Shown in pieces: positions 20,504 to 27,875 of a stretch of DNA of 41,501 nucleotides. How positions within the stretch are numbered: position 1 is the stretch's first letter; the number at the start of each line of letters is the position of its first letter. Source of the stretch: a virus; the IMG/VR virus record IMGVR_UViG_3300045051_000730, positions 1 through 41,501 of that record; one strand, given 5' to 3'. A program made the position numbers and the translations under genes. Under the pieces are notes generated by a model that saw only the letters and a program-made list of their open reading frames with translations, was not told the origin of the DNA and did not search any database.

Positions 20504-22537
20504 GTGGCAACCGCTGTCTCGAGCTCGGGCTATTCGCCAGGCAGTGGCTCGCGCCGCGTCGCCGGCGCCAAGGGCAACCTCGACTACCTCGACGAAAAAG
20601 GGCCCGAGAAGACCTACGAGGGATTCAACGTCACCCGGCTCCGACAGCAGTACCTCGACTTCGCCGGCTCGAAGCGGAACGAGATCGAAGAGGCCCGCAT
20701 CGCGCGGCACTACTTCAACAGCGATCAGCTCACCGCGAACGAGGTTAAGACCCTCAAGAAGCGCCGCCAGCCCCCGGTGGTGCGCAACAAGATCGATCGG
20801 AAGATCAACGGCGTCGTCGGCCTGGTCGAGCGCTTGAGGCAGGATCCCAAGGCCTACCCGCGGACGCCCGTCGAGCAGGAGCGTGGCGGCGACGTCATCG
20901 CCACCGGCGTCGTTCGCTACCTGTTGGAAAAGCCGAACGACGATGAGATGGACTGGCCGACGACGGCGGCCGAGTGCGCACGCGACGGCGCCATCAGCGG
21001 GCTCTTCGGCATCGAGCTCCGGCTCGAGTCGGGCGACCAGGCCCCGCACAGCGACCACGCCCTGCCGTGGTTCCGGCACCAGGAGATGACCGACCCCGAT
21101 ATCAGCTGGGGCCAGGTCGATTCCGACACGTTCTTCTACGACCCGCGGAGCTGCCGCTACACCTTCCGCGATGCGCGCTACCAGGGCGTCGCCAAGTGGC
21201 TCGACCTCGACGAATGCATCGAGATGTTCCCCGAGAAGGCGGAGGAGCTCGAGGGCCTCTGCACCTGGGGCGGCGGCCTCGAGACGTGGCAGCAGCGCGA
21301 TCGCGAATATCGCTGGATCGATAGCAACGAGCGGCGCGTCTTCCTCATCGAGCACTGGTACCGCTTCCAGAGCGAATGGCACTTCTGCTTCTACATCGGC
21401 CACACGGTGCTGCTGAGGGGCAAGAGCCCCTTCATGGACGAGAAGGGGCGCACCTTCTGCCGCTACATCATGCAGTCGGTGAACATCGACCACGACCTCG
21501 ACCGCTTCGGGTTCGTGCGCTCGATGAAATCGCTGCAGGACGAGGTCAACGCGCGGGCGTCGAAGGGGCTGCACCTGCTCAACGTGCGCCGAGCGGTCGC
21601 CGAGAAGGGCGCGGTCGACGACGTCGAAGAGGCGCGCATCGAGGCCGCCAGGCCGGACGGCTGGGTGCAGGTCAACCCCGGCAAGCAGGTCACCTTCGAC
21701 GACCAGAAAAACCAGATCGATTTTCAAGGCCAATTGCAGATGCTGCAGGAGGCCAAGTCGGAGATAGAAAATTTCGGCCCGAATCCCGCGTTGATCGGTC
21801 AAGGCATCGAGAACAAGTCGGGTCGCGCCATCGCTCTACTGCAACAGGCAGGCATAGCCGAGCTCGGGCCTTTTATTCTCGGCTACCGTAACTGGAAACT
21901 CAGAGTATATCGCGGCCTGTGGAACACGGCGCAGCGCTACTGGACGAACGAGCGCTGGATCCGCGTCACCGACGACGAGCAGCGGCCGGCGTTCCTCGAG
22001 CTCAACACCCAGGAGCTCGACCAGTGGGGCCGCCCGGTGCTCGTCAATCAGCTCGGTGCCCTCGACGTCGACATCTTGCTCGACGAGGGGCCCGACACGA
22101 TCACGATGATGCAGGACGTCTACGACACGCTCATCGCGCTGGCGCAGAACGGCCTCCAGGTGCCGCCCGAAATCTTGCTCGAGCTCGCTCCGATCCCCGG
22201 CGCGACGAAGCGGACGGTCACGGCGAAGCTGAACGAGCTCAAGCAGCAGTCCGCACCCCCGCCCGAGATGCAGCAGCTGCAGATGCGCGGTGCCGCGGCC
22301 ACCGTCTCGAAGACCGAGAGCGAGGCGGAGAAGAATCGCGCCGCTGCTCGAGCGACCATGGTCAAGCTGCCGTCCGAGTCGAAAAAGAACACCGCCGGCG
22401 CCGCGCAGAGCGCCGCCAGAGCGTTCTCCGACGTCGTCGGGGCAATGCACAGCATCCACGGGCCGGCGAACCAGGGCGACGTCTACAAGCCGGATGAGGG
22501 CGGGCTGTCGTCAGTCCCGCCGCGGTTCTTGCAATAG
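20504..22537 (+). CDS. P22-like portal protein
   Basis: Predicted 677-residue dodecameric portal through which DNA enters and leaves the head. GTG start at 20504 with GAGG eight bases upstream. Features of the P22 group: KRRQPPVVRNKIDRKINGVV then GLVERLRQDPKAYPRTP near residues 85-120, a central IENKSGRAIALLQQAG region (barrel/clip), and a long Gln/Ala-rich helical C-terminus. The length is close to the P22 portal (725 residues). A patch at about 21700-21920 is richer in A/T than the rest. Confidence 0.8.
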   Translation: MATAVSSSGYSPGSGSRRVAGAKGNLDYLDEKGPEKTYEGFNVTRLRQQYLDFAGSKRNEIEEARIARHYFNSDQLTANEVKTLKKRRQPPVVRNKIDRKINGVVGLVERLRQDPKAYPRTPVEQERGGDVIATGVVRYLLEKPNDDEMDWPTTAAECARDGAISGLFGIELRLESGDQAPHSDHALPWFRHQEMTDPDISWGQVDSDTFFYDPRSCRYTFRDARYQGVAKWLDLDECIEMFPEKAEELEGLCTWGGGLETWQQRDREYRWIDSNERRVFLIEHWYRFQSEWHFCFYIGHTVLLRGKSPFMDEKGRTFCRYIMQSVNIDHDLDRFGFVRSMKSLQDEVNARASKGLHLLNVRRAVAEKGAVDDVEEARIEAARPDGWVQVNPGKQVTFDDQKNQIDFQGQLQMLQEAKSEIENFGPNPALIGQGIENKSGRAIALLQQAGIAELGPFILGYRNWKLRVYRGLWNTAQRYWTNERWIRVTDDEQRPAFLELNTQELDQWGRPVLVNQLGALDVDILLDEGPDTITMMQDVYDTLIALAQNGLQVPPEILLELAPIPGATKRTVTAKLNELKQQSAPPPEMQQLQMRGAAATVSKTESEAEKNRAAARATMVKLPSESKKNTAGAAQSAARAFSDVVGAMHSIHGPANQGDVYKPDEGGLSSVPPRFLQ

Positions 22538-22546
22538 GAGGCAGCA

Positions 22547-23152
22547 GTGCGGGGAGATCGTGCCGTCAGCTGGGACCAGAACTGGGGCCCGCCGTATGTG
22601 GCTGGGCGCTGGTATCACGGCGTCGAATTCGGAGTGCTCGCCGCCGGCGCCGTGCTCGTCGCGGCCACCGCGGTCTTCGTTCCGATGCGGATTCGTCATC
22701 TGCTCGATGTTGCCGGCCTCGGATGCCGCATCACCACGCTCGCGGCGGGCGGCAATGTTCAGCTCGCGCTCTACCAGGCGAACCAGTATTCGCTCCTGCC
22801 GACCGGCACTCCGTTGATGGTCACGGCGAGCCAGGTCACCGATGCTGCCGGCGTCTTTGCGCCGACACCGACGCCCGCGAAGGTCAGAATCCCCCCTGGC
22901 CTCTATTGGGCCGCGATCAACGCTGATGCCTCGGCCGGCGGCACCGTCATCATGCAGGTCGGCGGCGCTGCAATCACCAACATGGGCGCAATAGTTGGCG
23001 GAGCTCAGGCCTCGATCTCGAGCGCAGCAGCGGCCGGCAACTTCTATCGCAAGGCCAGCCTTGCCTTCGGCAGCTGGCCCGATGCGAATAGCTTCACCAC
23101 CACCGAGGGCGTCGACCAGGCATCGTTCGCGCCGCAGTTCCTGGCGGCATAG
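22547..23152 (+). CDS. Beta-sandwich virion or appendage protein, 201 aa
   Basis: GTG start at 22547 right after a strong AGGAGG. Beta-rich sequence with a domain often seen in phage fibres: PMRIRHLLDVAGLGCRITTL then GNVQLALYQANQ and PPGLYWAAIN, a sandwich that may contact ligands or decorate the head. The N-terminal 45 residues contain a WDQNWGPP segment and a hydrophobic helix. First of four genes between portal and scaffold that do not belong to the basic head set. Function inferred only. Confidence 0.5.
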   Translation: MRGDRAVSWDQNWGPPYVAGRWYHGVEFGVLAAGAVLVAATAVFVPMRIRHLLDVAGLGCRITTLAAGGNVQLALYQANQYSLLPTGTPLMVTASQVTDAAGVFAPTPTPAKVRIPPGLYWAAINADASAGGTVIMQVGGAAITNMGAIVGGAQASISSAAAAGNFYRKASLAFGSWPDANSFTTTEGVDQASFAPQFLAA

Positions 23153-23161
23153 GAGGCTCGC

Positions 23162-23710
23162 ATGCTTCGCAGACTGGTCTACGGGGCCCTCGGGCTCGCG
23201 CTCCTCGCCGGCGGAGCCTACGCGGCCGGCACGATGGCCAACTTCAACGGCTTGCTCTACTCGATCGGAGCGACGCCGGATAACTCCAAGGTGCCGGCCG
23301 TCGTCCTGGTCGATCGGGACGGCAATCCGAGCGGAGTGAGCCAGCCCTATCCGCCTGGCGGCGTCCAGATCAACGCCTCCTCGGGCGTCGTCGCCGCTGG
23401 TACGGCAACCGCAACGCTGGCCGCCTCGGCCACCAAGAACACCTACATCACCGGCTTCCAGGTCACCGCGCTCGGCGCCACTGCCGCGGCCAATGTCGAC
23501 TGCACCGTGAGCGGTCTCACCGGCCCGACCACCTTCCACTACAATTTCAGCTTCCCCGCCGGCGCCACCGTCCCGGCGACGCCGCTCATCGTCAGCTTTC
23601 CGAATCCGCTGATATCGAACGCAGTGAACACGGCGATCGTCACGAGCTGCCCGTCGGGCGGCGCCGGCAACACCTACACGTCAGTCGTGGCACAGGGGTT
23701 CCAATTCTGA
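23162..23710 (+). CDS. Exported beta-rich protein, 182 aa
   Basis: AGGAGG before the start. Residues 1-21 (MLRRLVYGALGLALLAGGAYA) form a textbook Sec signal peptide, unusual inside a head operon. The remainder is Thr/Gly/Ala-rich beta sequence with two Cys near the end (VDCTVS, TSCPSG). Once secreted it could mask receptors or modify the envelope. Alternatively the N-terminus may be cleaved during assembly. Its stop overlaps the next start by one base. Confidence 0.55.
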   Translation: MLRRLVYGALGLALLAGGAYAAGTMANFNGLLYSIGATPDNSKVPAVVLVDRDGNPSGVSQPYPPGGVQINASSGVVAAGTATATLAASATKNTYITGFQVTALGATAAANVDCTVSGLTGPTTFHYNFSFPAGATVPATPLIVSFPNPLISNAVNTAIVTSCPSGGAGNTYTSVVAQGFQF

Positions 23711-23859
23711 TGACCGGCACCATCCTTGCCCTGGTCTGCATCATCGTCTCGATCGTCTGGGCGATCGTTAACAAGGAGTTCCGCAGCGCGAGTCTCTGGG
23801 CGCTGTGGGCCATCTTCGTCGTCCTATTCCTCGGCGCGCACCTCGCGATCCCGCTATGA
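23710..23859 (+). CDS. 49-aa two-span membrane protein
   Basis: TGATG overlap with the previous gene and ATGA overlap with the next. Two hydrophobic stretches (ILALVCIIVSIVWAIV and LWALWAIFVVLFLG) are joined by a short basic loop. Small membrane protein of unknown function. Linked with the DUF3309-like gene after it, it may be a holin/antiholin pair, which is only a guess from topology. Confidence 0.55.
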   Translation: MTGTILALVCIIVSIVWAIVNKEFRSASLWALWAIFVVLFLGAHLAIPL

Positions 23860-24014
23860 GCCTCACAACGATCCTGATCATCGTTCTGATTCTCGTCTGC
23901 ATCGGCGCCCTGCCGAATTGGGGCTGGTCGCAGAACTGGGGCCCGTGGCCGAGCGGCGCCGTCGGTATTGTCGTCCTCATCCTGGTTATTCTGCTGCTCA
24001 CTGGACGCCTGTAG
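23856..24014 (+). CDS. DUF3309-like small membrane protein, 52 aa
   Basis: The whole protein follows the DUF3309 pattern common in proteobacteria: a hydrophobic helix (MSLTTILIIVLILVCIGALP), a Trp-rich turn with NWGWSQNWGPWPSG, then a second helix (GIVVLILVILLLTG) and a basic end. DUF3309 proteins are short two-helix membrane proteins of unknown function normally encoded by host chromosomes. Presence in a phage late operon suggests acquisition from a host. Confidence 0.7.
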   Translation: MSLTTILIIVLILVCIGALPNWGWSQNWGPWPSGAVGIVVLILVILLLTGRL

Positions 24015-24179
24015 AGCATCGCATTGGTTAGACTGTTGACAGAGGGCGGAATCGCGCCTCTTCTGCCGCCACGTCAGTAGTCGACGAAACGGCTACTTCG
24101 CGACTAGCGCGGCGAGACAGCGCTCTCGTAGTGGGGCCCACGAAACCGGCCCTCAGTGCGGCGGACTACCTGAGAGCAA
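24015..24179. other. 165-bp non-coding gap before scaffold gene
   Basis: No open frame of quality on either strand. A TTGACA (24036-24041) is present, but the hexamer 17 bp downstream is only TCTTCT, so I do not call a promoter. No strong hairpin with T-run. May mark an operon junction between accessory block and capsid genes. Confidence 0.4.
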
Positions 24180-25181
24180 ATGCCCGGAATCACCGGAGCT
24201 GATTTCTTCGCTGATGCGGTTGGTTCCCCTGGGACCGTGTCGATCGAGGCGTCCGACGAACCTCTCGTCGGCGTCGAGGAGTCACAGGAACAGGAAGACC
24301 AGCCGGAGCCGCGCTCCGATCGCGGAGACGGTCGCGATGCCCGTGGTCGATTCGCACCTGGCCAAGGTGGGGAAGAAGACGACGGGGGCGAGGCAGAGGA
24401 CGACGAAGGTCGTACCGACGATCGCCAGGGTGAAGCGAGGGGCGTCCCAAGCTTCCGCATGCGAGAGCTGCGGCAAGAGCGCGACGGCCTCCTCGAGAGA
24501 GCAGTGCGAGCCGAGACGGCACTCCATGCAGTCAGCTCGCGCATCGATCGCCTGGAACAGGGCCGGCAGCAGCAACAGCAGCAGCCACAGCGTCCTGATC
24601 CATTCGCACAGACGGATGAGTTCGTAGCCGACCTCGACCAGCGCACACAGCGTGCGGGCGCGGCCGGTCGCGAGGCTGTCCGCGACGCGATGATCAATCT
24701 CACGTTCGAGACCATGCACGAGGAGCGGGGCGACGAGTTCGCCCAGGCCTACGAGCTCCTCCGCACGGCCGCGCAGCGGAATGATCCGGTGGTCGACCGC
24801 ATCACGCAGGCGGGCAATCCCGGTCGCGCGCTGATGCGCTGGTACGACAACATGGTCCGCGAGGACGCCATCAATCGTGCCGGTGGGCTCGACGCCTACA
24901 TCGATCAGCAGCTCGAGGCTCGTCTCGAGTCGGACGAAGACTTCAAGGGCAGAGCTCTGAAGAAGCTTGGCGTTGCCGGCGACAACCAGATCGTACGGCG
25001 AGGCCCAGGTGGTAGTGCGCAGACTGTCGTGCGGTTGCCTTCGTTGACGCGAGCGGGTGGAGGAGGCGGCGGCAACTATCGCCCTGGCTCCGCCAACATG
25101 CCGGTCAGCGGAAGCGACTTTTTCGCGGACGCGGTCGGCGGACTGCCCATCAGCCGGATGAGATCCGAGCGCCAACGATAG
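24180..25181 (+). CDS. Scaffolding protein
   Basis: 333 residues, extremely charged: an acidic disordered N-terminal half (DQPEPRSDRGDGRDARGRFA, EEDDGG), a coiled-coil helix, a Gln run, and a helical C-terminal half. Position directly before the major capsid gene and this composition identify a scaffold that guides procapsid assembly. The peptide DFFADAVG occurs near both ends (residues 8-15 and 313-320), a striking internal symmetry that could make two coat-binding sites. Confidence 0.7.
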   Translation: MPGITGADFFADAVGSPGTVSIEASDEPLVGVEESQEQEDQPEPRSDRGDGRDARGRFAPGQGGEEDDGGEAEDDEGRTDDRQGEARGVPSFRMRELRQERDGLLERAVRAETALHAVSSRIDRLEQGRQQQQQQPQRPDPFAQTDEFVADLDQRTQRAGAAGREAVRDAMINLTFETMHEERGDEFAQAYELLRTAAQRNDPVVDRITQAGNPGRALMRWYDNMVREDAINRAGGLDAYIDQQLEARLESDEDFKGRALKKLGVAGDNQIVRRGPGGSAQTVVRLPSLTRAGGGGGGNYRPGSANMPVSGSDFFADAVGGLPISRMRSERQR

Positions 25182-25191
25182 AGTTCGCCGG

Positions 25192-25210
25192 CCTGACCTC
25201 AAAGGTTAGG
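25192..25210 (+). promoter_or_regulatory. Hairpin immediately before the capsid start codon
   Basis: CCTGACCT (25192-25199) pairs with AGGTTAGG (25203-25210) over 8 bp with one G-U pair and a CAA loop. The 3' arm and loop contain the probable ribosome site AAAGG (25201-25205), seven bases before the ATG at 25213. The hairpin could hold or time capsid translation. Confidence 0.45.
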
Positions 25211-25212
25211 TC

Positions 25213-26376
25213 ATGGCTACCACGACAATTCAGACCAACAACAAGCTGGTCATCTTCACCCGCGACATCATTCGCGAGTGGGTCCGAGAGAATCTCTTCT
25301 CGCCGTACATGGGCGAGGAGCTCACCGCGATCATTCGTCTGCGCTACGAGCCTAAAAAGGGCGGCGAGCAGATGAACATCCCGCTCGTTACTCGGCTTCA
25401 AAGTAAAGGGCGCGGAAAAGGTACACTCGTCGGAAACGAGGAGCGTATTGATAACTATGGGATGCGTGCTTGGGTCGATTGGGTAAGAAACGCCGTCAAG
25501 ACAGACAAGTCTGAAAACCAGAAAGACAGTGCGGACGTCTTCGGCGAGGCCAAGCCTCTACTTTCAGACTGGGCGAAAGAACTGCAGCGCGACGAGATCA
25601 TCATGGCGATGATGGCGCTGCCGACGGAATCGCCGCCGGCGGGCCTCAGCTCGGATGACGGGCAGAGGGTCAACGGCATTCTCTTTGAGAGCTCGACGGC
25701 GGCCCAGCGTAATACGTGGAACGCCGACAACAGCGACCGTGTCTTGTACGGCGCTACCACCGGCAACTACGTCGCCACCTTCGCCACCGCTCTAGCAAAC
25801 GTCGGCCCGTCGCCGACCGATGATCTGATCGCGGCGACGGTTTCACTGGCGAAGTACGTCGCGAAGCAGGCGAACCCGAAGATTAGGCCCTTCAAAGTCA
25901 CGGACGGAAGAGAGTATTTCGTAATGTTCAGCGGATCGCTGGCCTTCCGAGATCTCAAGATCAGCCTGCAGACGGTCAATAAAGACGCCCGTCCGCGTGA
26001 AGGTTCGATGAGCAATGGCGCACCGAACAACCCGATATTTCAAGACGGCGACCAGATTTATGACGGCGTCATCGTCCGCGAAGTGCCGGAAATCGACGGT
26101 ATCGTCACTGATTACTGGCCCATTTTCCTCACCGGCGGGGCCGGAGGTATTCGAGCCAACCCGAATTTCTTGTGCGGCCAGGCTGCACTAGCAATTCCAA
26201 TGGCGCAGATGCCTTCGCCGACCTTCCTGAAAGAAGATGATTACGGGTTCCTCGACGGCGCAGGTATAGAAATGTGCTATGGCGTCGCGAAGATCTTCAA
26301 AAAACATCCGATGGATGGAACCGCACTGAAGCAGTGGGGTATGGTTACTGTATTCACGAGCAATAGCGCGACCTAG
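25213..26376 (+). CDS. Major capsid protein (DUF4043/N4 gp56-like)
   Basis: 387 residues with the N-terminal pattern of DUF4043-type capsids: NLFSPYMGEELTAIIRL then EQMNIPLVTRLQSKGRGKGT and LVGNEERIDNYG, followed by helical DWAKELQRDEIIMAMM and the P-loop-like DGREYFVMFSGSLAFRDL region. These proteins have the HK97 fold and form the head shell. Local codon use is visibly less GC-rich than in neighbouring genes, as expected for the most highly translated gene or for recent exchange. Preceded by scaffold and followed by a strong hairpin and a terminator. Confidence 0.8.
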   Translation: MATTTIQTNNKLVIFTRDIIREWVRENLFSPYMGEELTAIIRLRYEPKKGGEQMNIPLVTRLQSKGRGKGTLVGNEERIDNYGMRAWVDWVRNAVKTDKSENQKDSADVFGEAKPLLSDWAKELQRDEIIMAMMALPTESPPAGLSSDDGQRVNGILFESSTAAQRNTWNADNSDRVLYGATTGNYVATFATALANVGPSPTDDLIAATVSLAKYVAKQANPKIRPFKVTDGREYFVMFSGSLAFRDLKISLQTVNKDARPREGSMSNGAPNNPIFQDGDQIYDGVIVREVPEIDGIVTDYWPIFLTGGAGGIRANPNFLCGQAALAIPMAQMPSPTFLKEDDYGFLDGAGIEMCYGVAKIFKKHPMDGTALKQWGMVTVFTSNSAT

Positions 26377-26439
26377 TCGTAGGCCGAGCTAGTATTCGCG
26401 AAGCCGAGACCGAGCGCTCCTCGTCAAAGCATCGCGATC

Positions 26440-26474
26440 GGGCGGCCTGGTGAAGGTTCTGCACCAGGTCGCCC
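26440..26474 (+). terminator. 13-bp stem-loop after capsid gene
   Basis: GGGCGGCCTGGTG (26440-26452) pairs with CACCAGGTCGCCC (26462-26474) with one G-U pair and a nine-base loop. It lies 64 bp behind the capsid stop, without a T-run. Likely a partial terminator or an mRNA-stabilising structure for capsid messages. Confidence 0.5.
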
Positions 26475-26503
26475 CCCACCAGGTTCAACGGAAGGATCCT
26501 CAG

Positions 26504-26911
26504 ATGGCCAAGCGCCAGTCTCCTGCTCGGGATGCAAAGAACCCGAACCACATCCAGTATCAGCGCGCCACAGTCGACTACGGCACCGCCGACGCCGCGT
26601 CCGTCAACAGCGCGGCCGGCCTCCAGGTAATGACCCTCTCGAAGGGCGCCTTCGTCATCGGCACCCAGGTCGTCGTCGAGGCGCTCCTCGCCGGCGGCAC
26701 CCCGGCGCTCAAATTCGGCACCACCGTCGGCGGCGCCGATCTCATCGCCAACAACGCCTATGCCGCCGTCGCGATCGGCGCCCTCACCGTCCCGGCGACC
26801 CAGGCGACGTTCGCCCTGCCGCTCGCCGCCGACACGCCGATCTACGCTCGCGACACCGGCGCCGCGACCACCTCCGGCAAGGTCCACGCGATCGTCCAGT
26901 CTGTGTTCTGA
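26504..26911 (+). CDS. Small head protein, possible decoration, 135 aa
   Basis: Start at 26504 (MAKRQSPARD) has GGAAGGA seven bases upstream; the in-frame ATG 26450 lies in the hairpin region. Ala/Gly/Thr/Val-rich beta sequence (LQVMTLSKGAFVIGTQVVVE), similar in style to small capsid decoration proteins or head fibres. Located directly after the capsid gene and before a terminator, so likely co-expressed at high level. Assignment by position. Confidence 0.5.
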   Translation: MAKRQSPARDAKNPNHIQYQRATVDYGTADAASVNSAAGLQVMTLSKGAFVIGTQVVVEALLAGGTPALKFGTTVGGADLIANNAYAAVAIGALTVPATQATFALPLAADTPIYARDTGAATTSGKVHAIVQSVF

Positions 26912-26940
26912 GTCCCGACCTCCCAAGGCGGACAACCTGT

Positions 26941-26965
26941 CCCCGCGCCAATGCGGGGGCTTTTT
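26941..26965 (+). terminator. Rho-independent terminator
   Basis: CCCCGC (26941-26946), loop GCCAAT, GCGGGG (26953-26958), then GC and a run of five T. It is the only clear hairpin-plus-T-run in the window and ends the capsid cluster before the connector genes. Confidence 0.8.
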
Positions 26966-26979
26966 CAAGAGGAGCGACT

Positions 26980-27291
26980 ATGACGAAGCGCGTTCGATTC
27001 ATCGGCGACGTAGAGGCCTGCGGCGATATCGGCGGCGTCGATTGGCCGATCTCGGCCGGCCCCGGCCGGACACCCACCATCGTCCGATTCCCGGTCGGCA
27101 AGTGGGTCGAGATCGACAACGACCACGTCATCGAAAAGATGCGCGGCAACCAATTCTTCGAGGTCGACGACAGCGAGGAAGAGGACGAGGACAAGAACCC
27201 CAACGTCAAGCCCGACAGCGAAGAGAATCAGCTCAGCGACGAAGAGGAGCATCCCGGCCGCCACGGCAGTCGTAGGCAGCGGCGCACCTGA
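26980..27291 (+). CDS. Acidic head-tail region protein, 103 aa
   Basis: Start 26980 with AGAGGAG just after the terminator. The first 65 residues look like a small beta fold (RFIGDVEACGDIGGVDWPIS), and the last 35 are strongly acidic then Arg-rich. Its stop overlaps the next start by one base (TGATG). Position between capsid and connector suggests a head-completion protein, but no family is recognised. Confidence 0.55.
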   Translation: MTKRVRFIGDVEACGDIGGVDWPISAGPGRTPTIVRFPVGKWVEIDNDHVIEKMRGNQFFEVDDSEEEDEDKNPNVKPDSEENQLSDEEEHPGRHGSRRQRRT

Positions 27292-27641
27292 TGGCCGACA
27301 CGCGGTCCCGTCAGCAGCTGATCTATGCGGCGCTCGGCAAGATGGGCGTGACGTCCGAAAACCGTCCGCCCTACGCCAACGAGGTCGCCACCATCGACGA
27401 CGCGATCGACCCGCTCGTCGCTCAGCTCTACAGCCGCAAGATCGCCAACATCAGCAACACCGAAGCCATCGAGCTCGACGTCTTCGATGACTTCGCCTGC
27501 CTGCTCGCGAACAACACGAAGGGCAATTTCGGCATCCCGAATCTGCTCCCTGGCAACGACGTCATCGCTTCCGAGATCCGCCTCCGCGAAATCACCTTCG
27601 GACGGCCCTCGGGCGCGCCCGTCGCCGTCGACTACTTCTGA
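27291..27641 (+). CDS. Head-tail connector/adaptor-like, 116 aa
   Basis: Helical start RQQLIYAALGKMGVT and acidic middle VATIDDAIDPLVAQL, ending FGRPSGAPVAVDYF. Similar layout to small adaptor proteins (P22 gp4 or HK97 gp6 type) that dock under the portal: one or two helical hairpins and an extended C-terminal arm. Identification is from position before the gp10-like gene and general shape; no decisive motif. Confidence 0.5.
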   Translation: MADTRSRQQLIYAALGKMGVTSENRPPYANEVATIDDAIDPLVAQLYSRKIANISNTEAIELDVFDDFACLLANNTKGNFGIPNLLPGNDVIASEIRLREITFGRPSGAPVAVDYF

Positions 27642-27653
27642 TGCGGGGGCCAG

Positions 27654-27875
27654 ATGGCGCTGCCTGGCTACATCGAGCTGACGGCCAGCTACCCGCTGCC
27701 ATGGGTCCAGATTCGCGACAACCAGATCGTCGCGATTTTCACCGCCTATAGCGGCCTGCGCTTGTCGGTCACCAACAGCCCGACCATGCGCAACATCAGA
27801 TACCAGGTGCCGGCCATCAAGGCGCCGCTCTGCAAGAACTCCCTGACCTCGCGCGGCTTCGTGGTGACCCCATGA
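27654..27875 (+). CDS. Small tail-region protein, 73 aa
   Basis: Begins MALPGYIELTASYPLPWVQI after a short gap containing GGGGG as weak ribosome site. Mainly beta with basic residues and one Cys. It overlaps the gp10-like gene by four bases. Tail-completion or stabilisation role likely from position only. Confidence 0.55.
   Translation: MALPGYIELTASYPLPWVQIRDNQIVAIFTAYSGLRLSVTNSPTMRNIRYQVPAIKAPLCKNSLTSRGFVVTP

Noticed and set aside
20198-21802. 534-codon minus-strand open frame opposite the portal
   Set aside because: Arg/Ala/Val/Asp-rich mirror of GC-rich coding sequence, no ribosome site, and the + strand holds the P22-like portal.
24036-24064. TTGACA as a -35 box before the scaffold gene
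   Set aside because: Hexamer at correct spacing (TCTTCT) matches the -10 consensus at only three positions.
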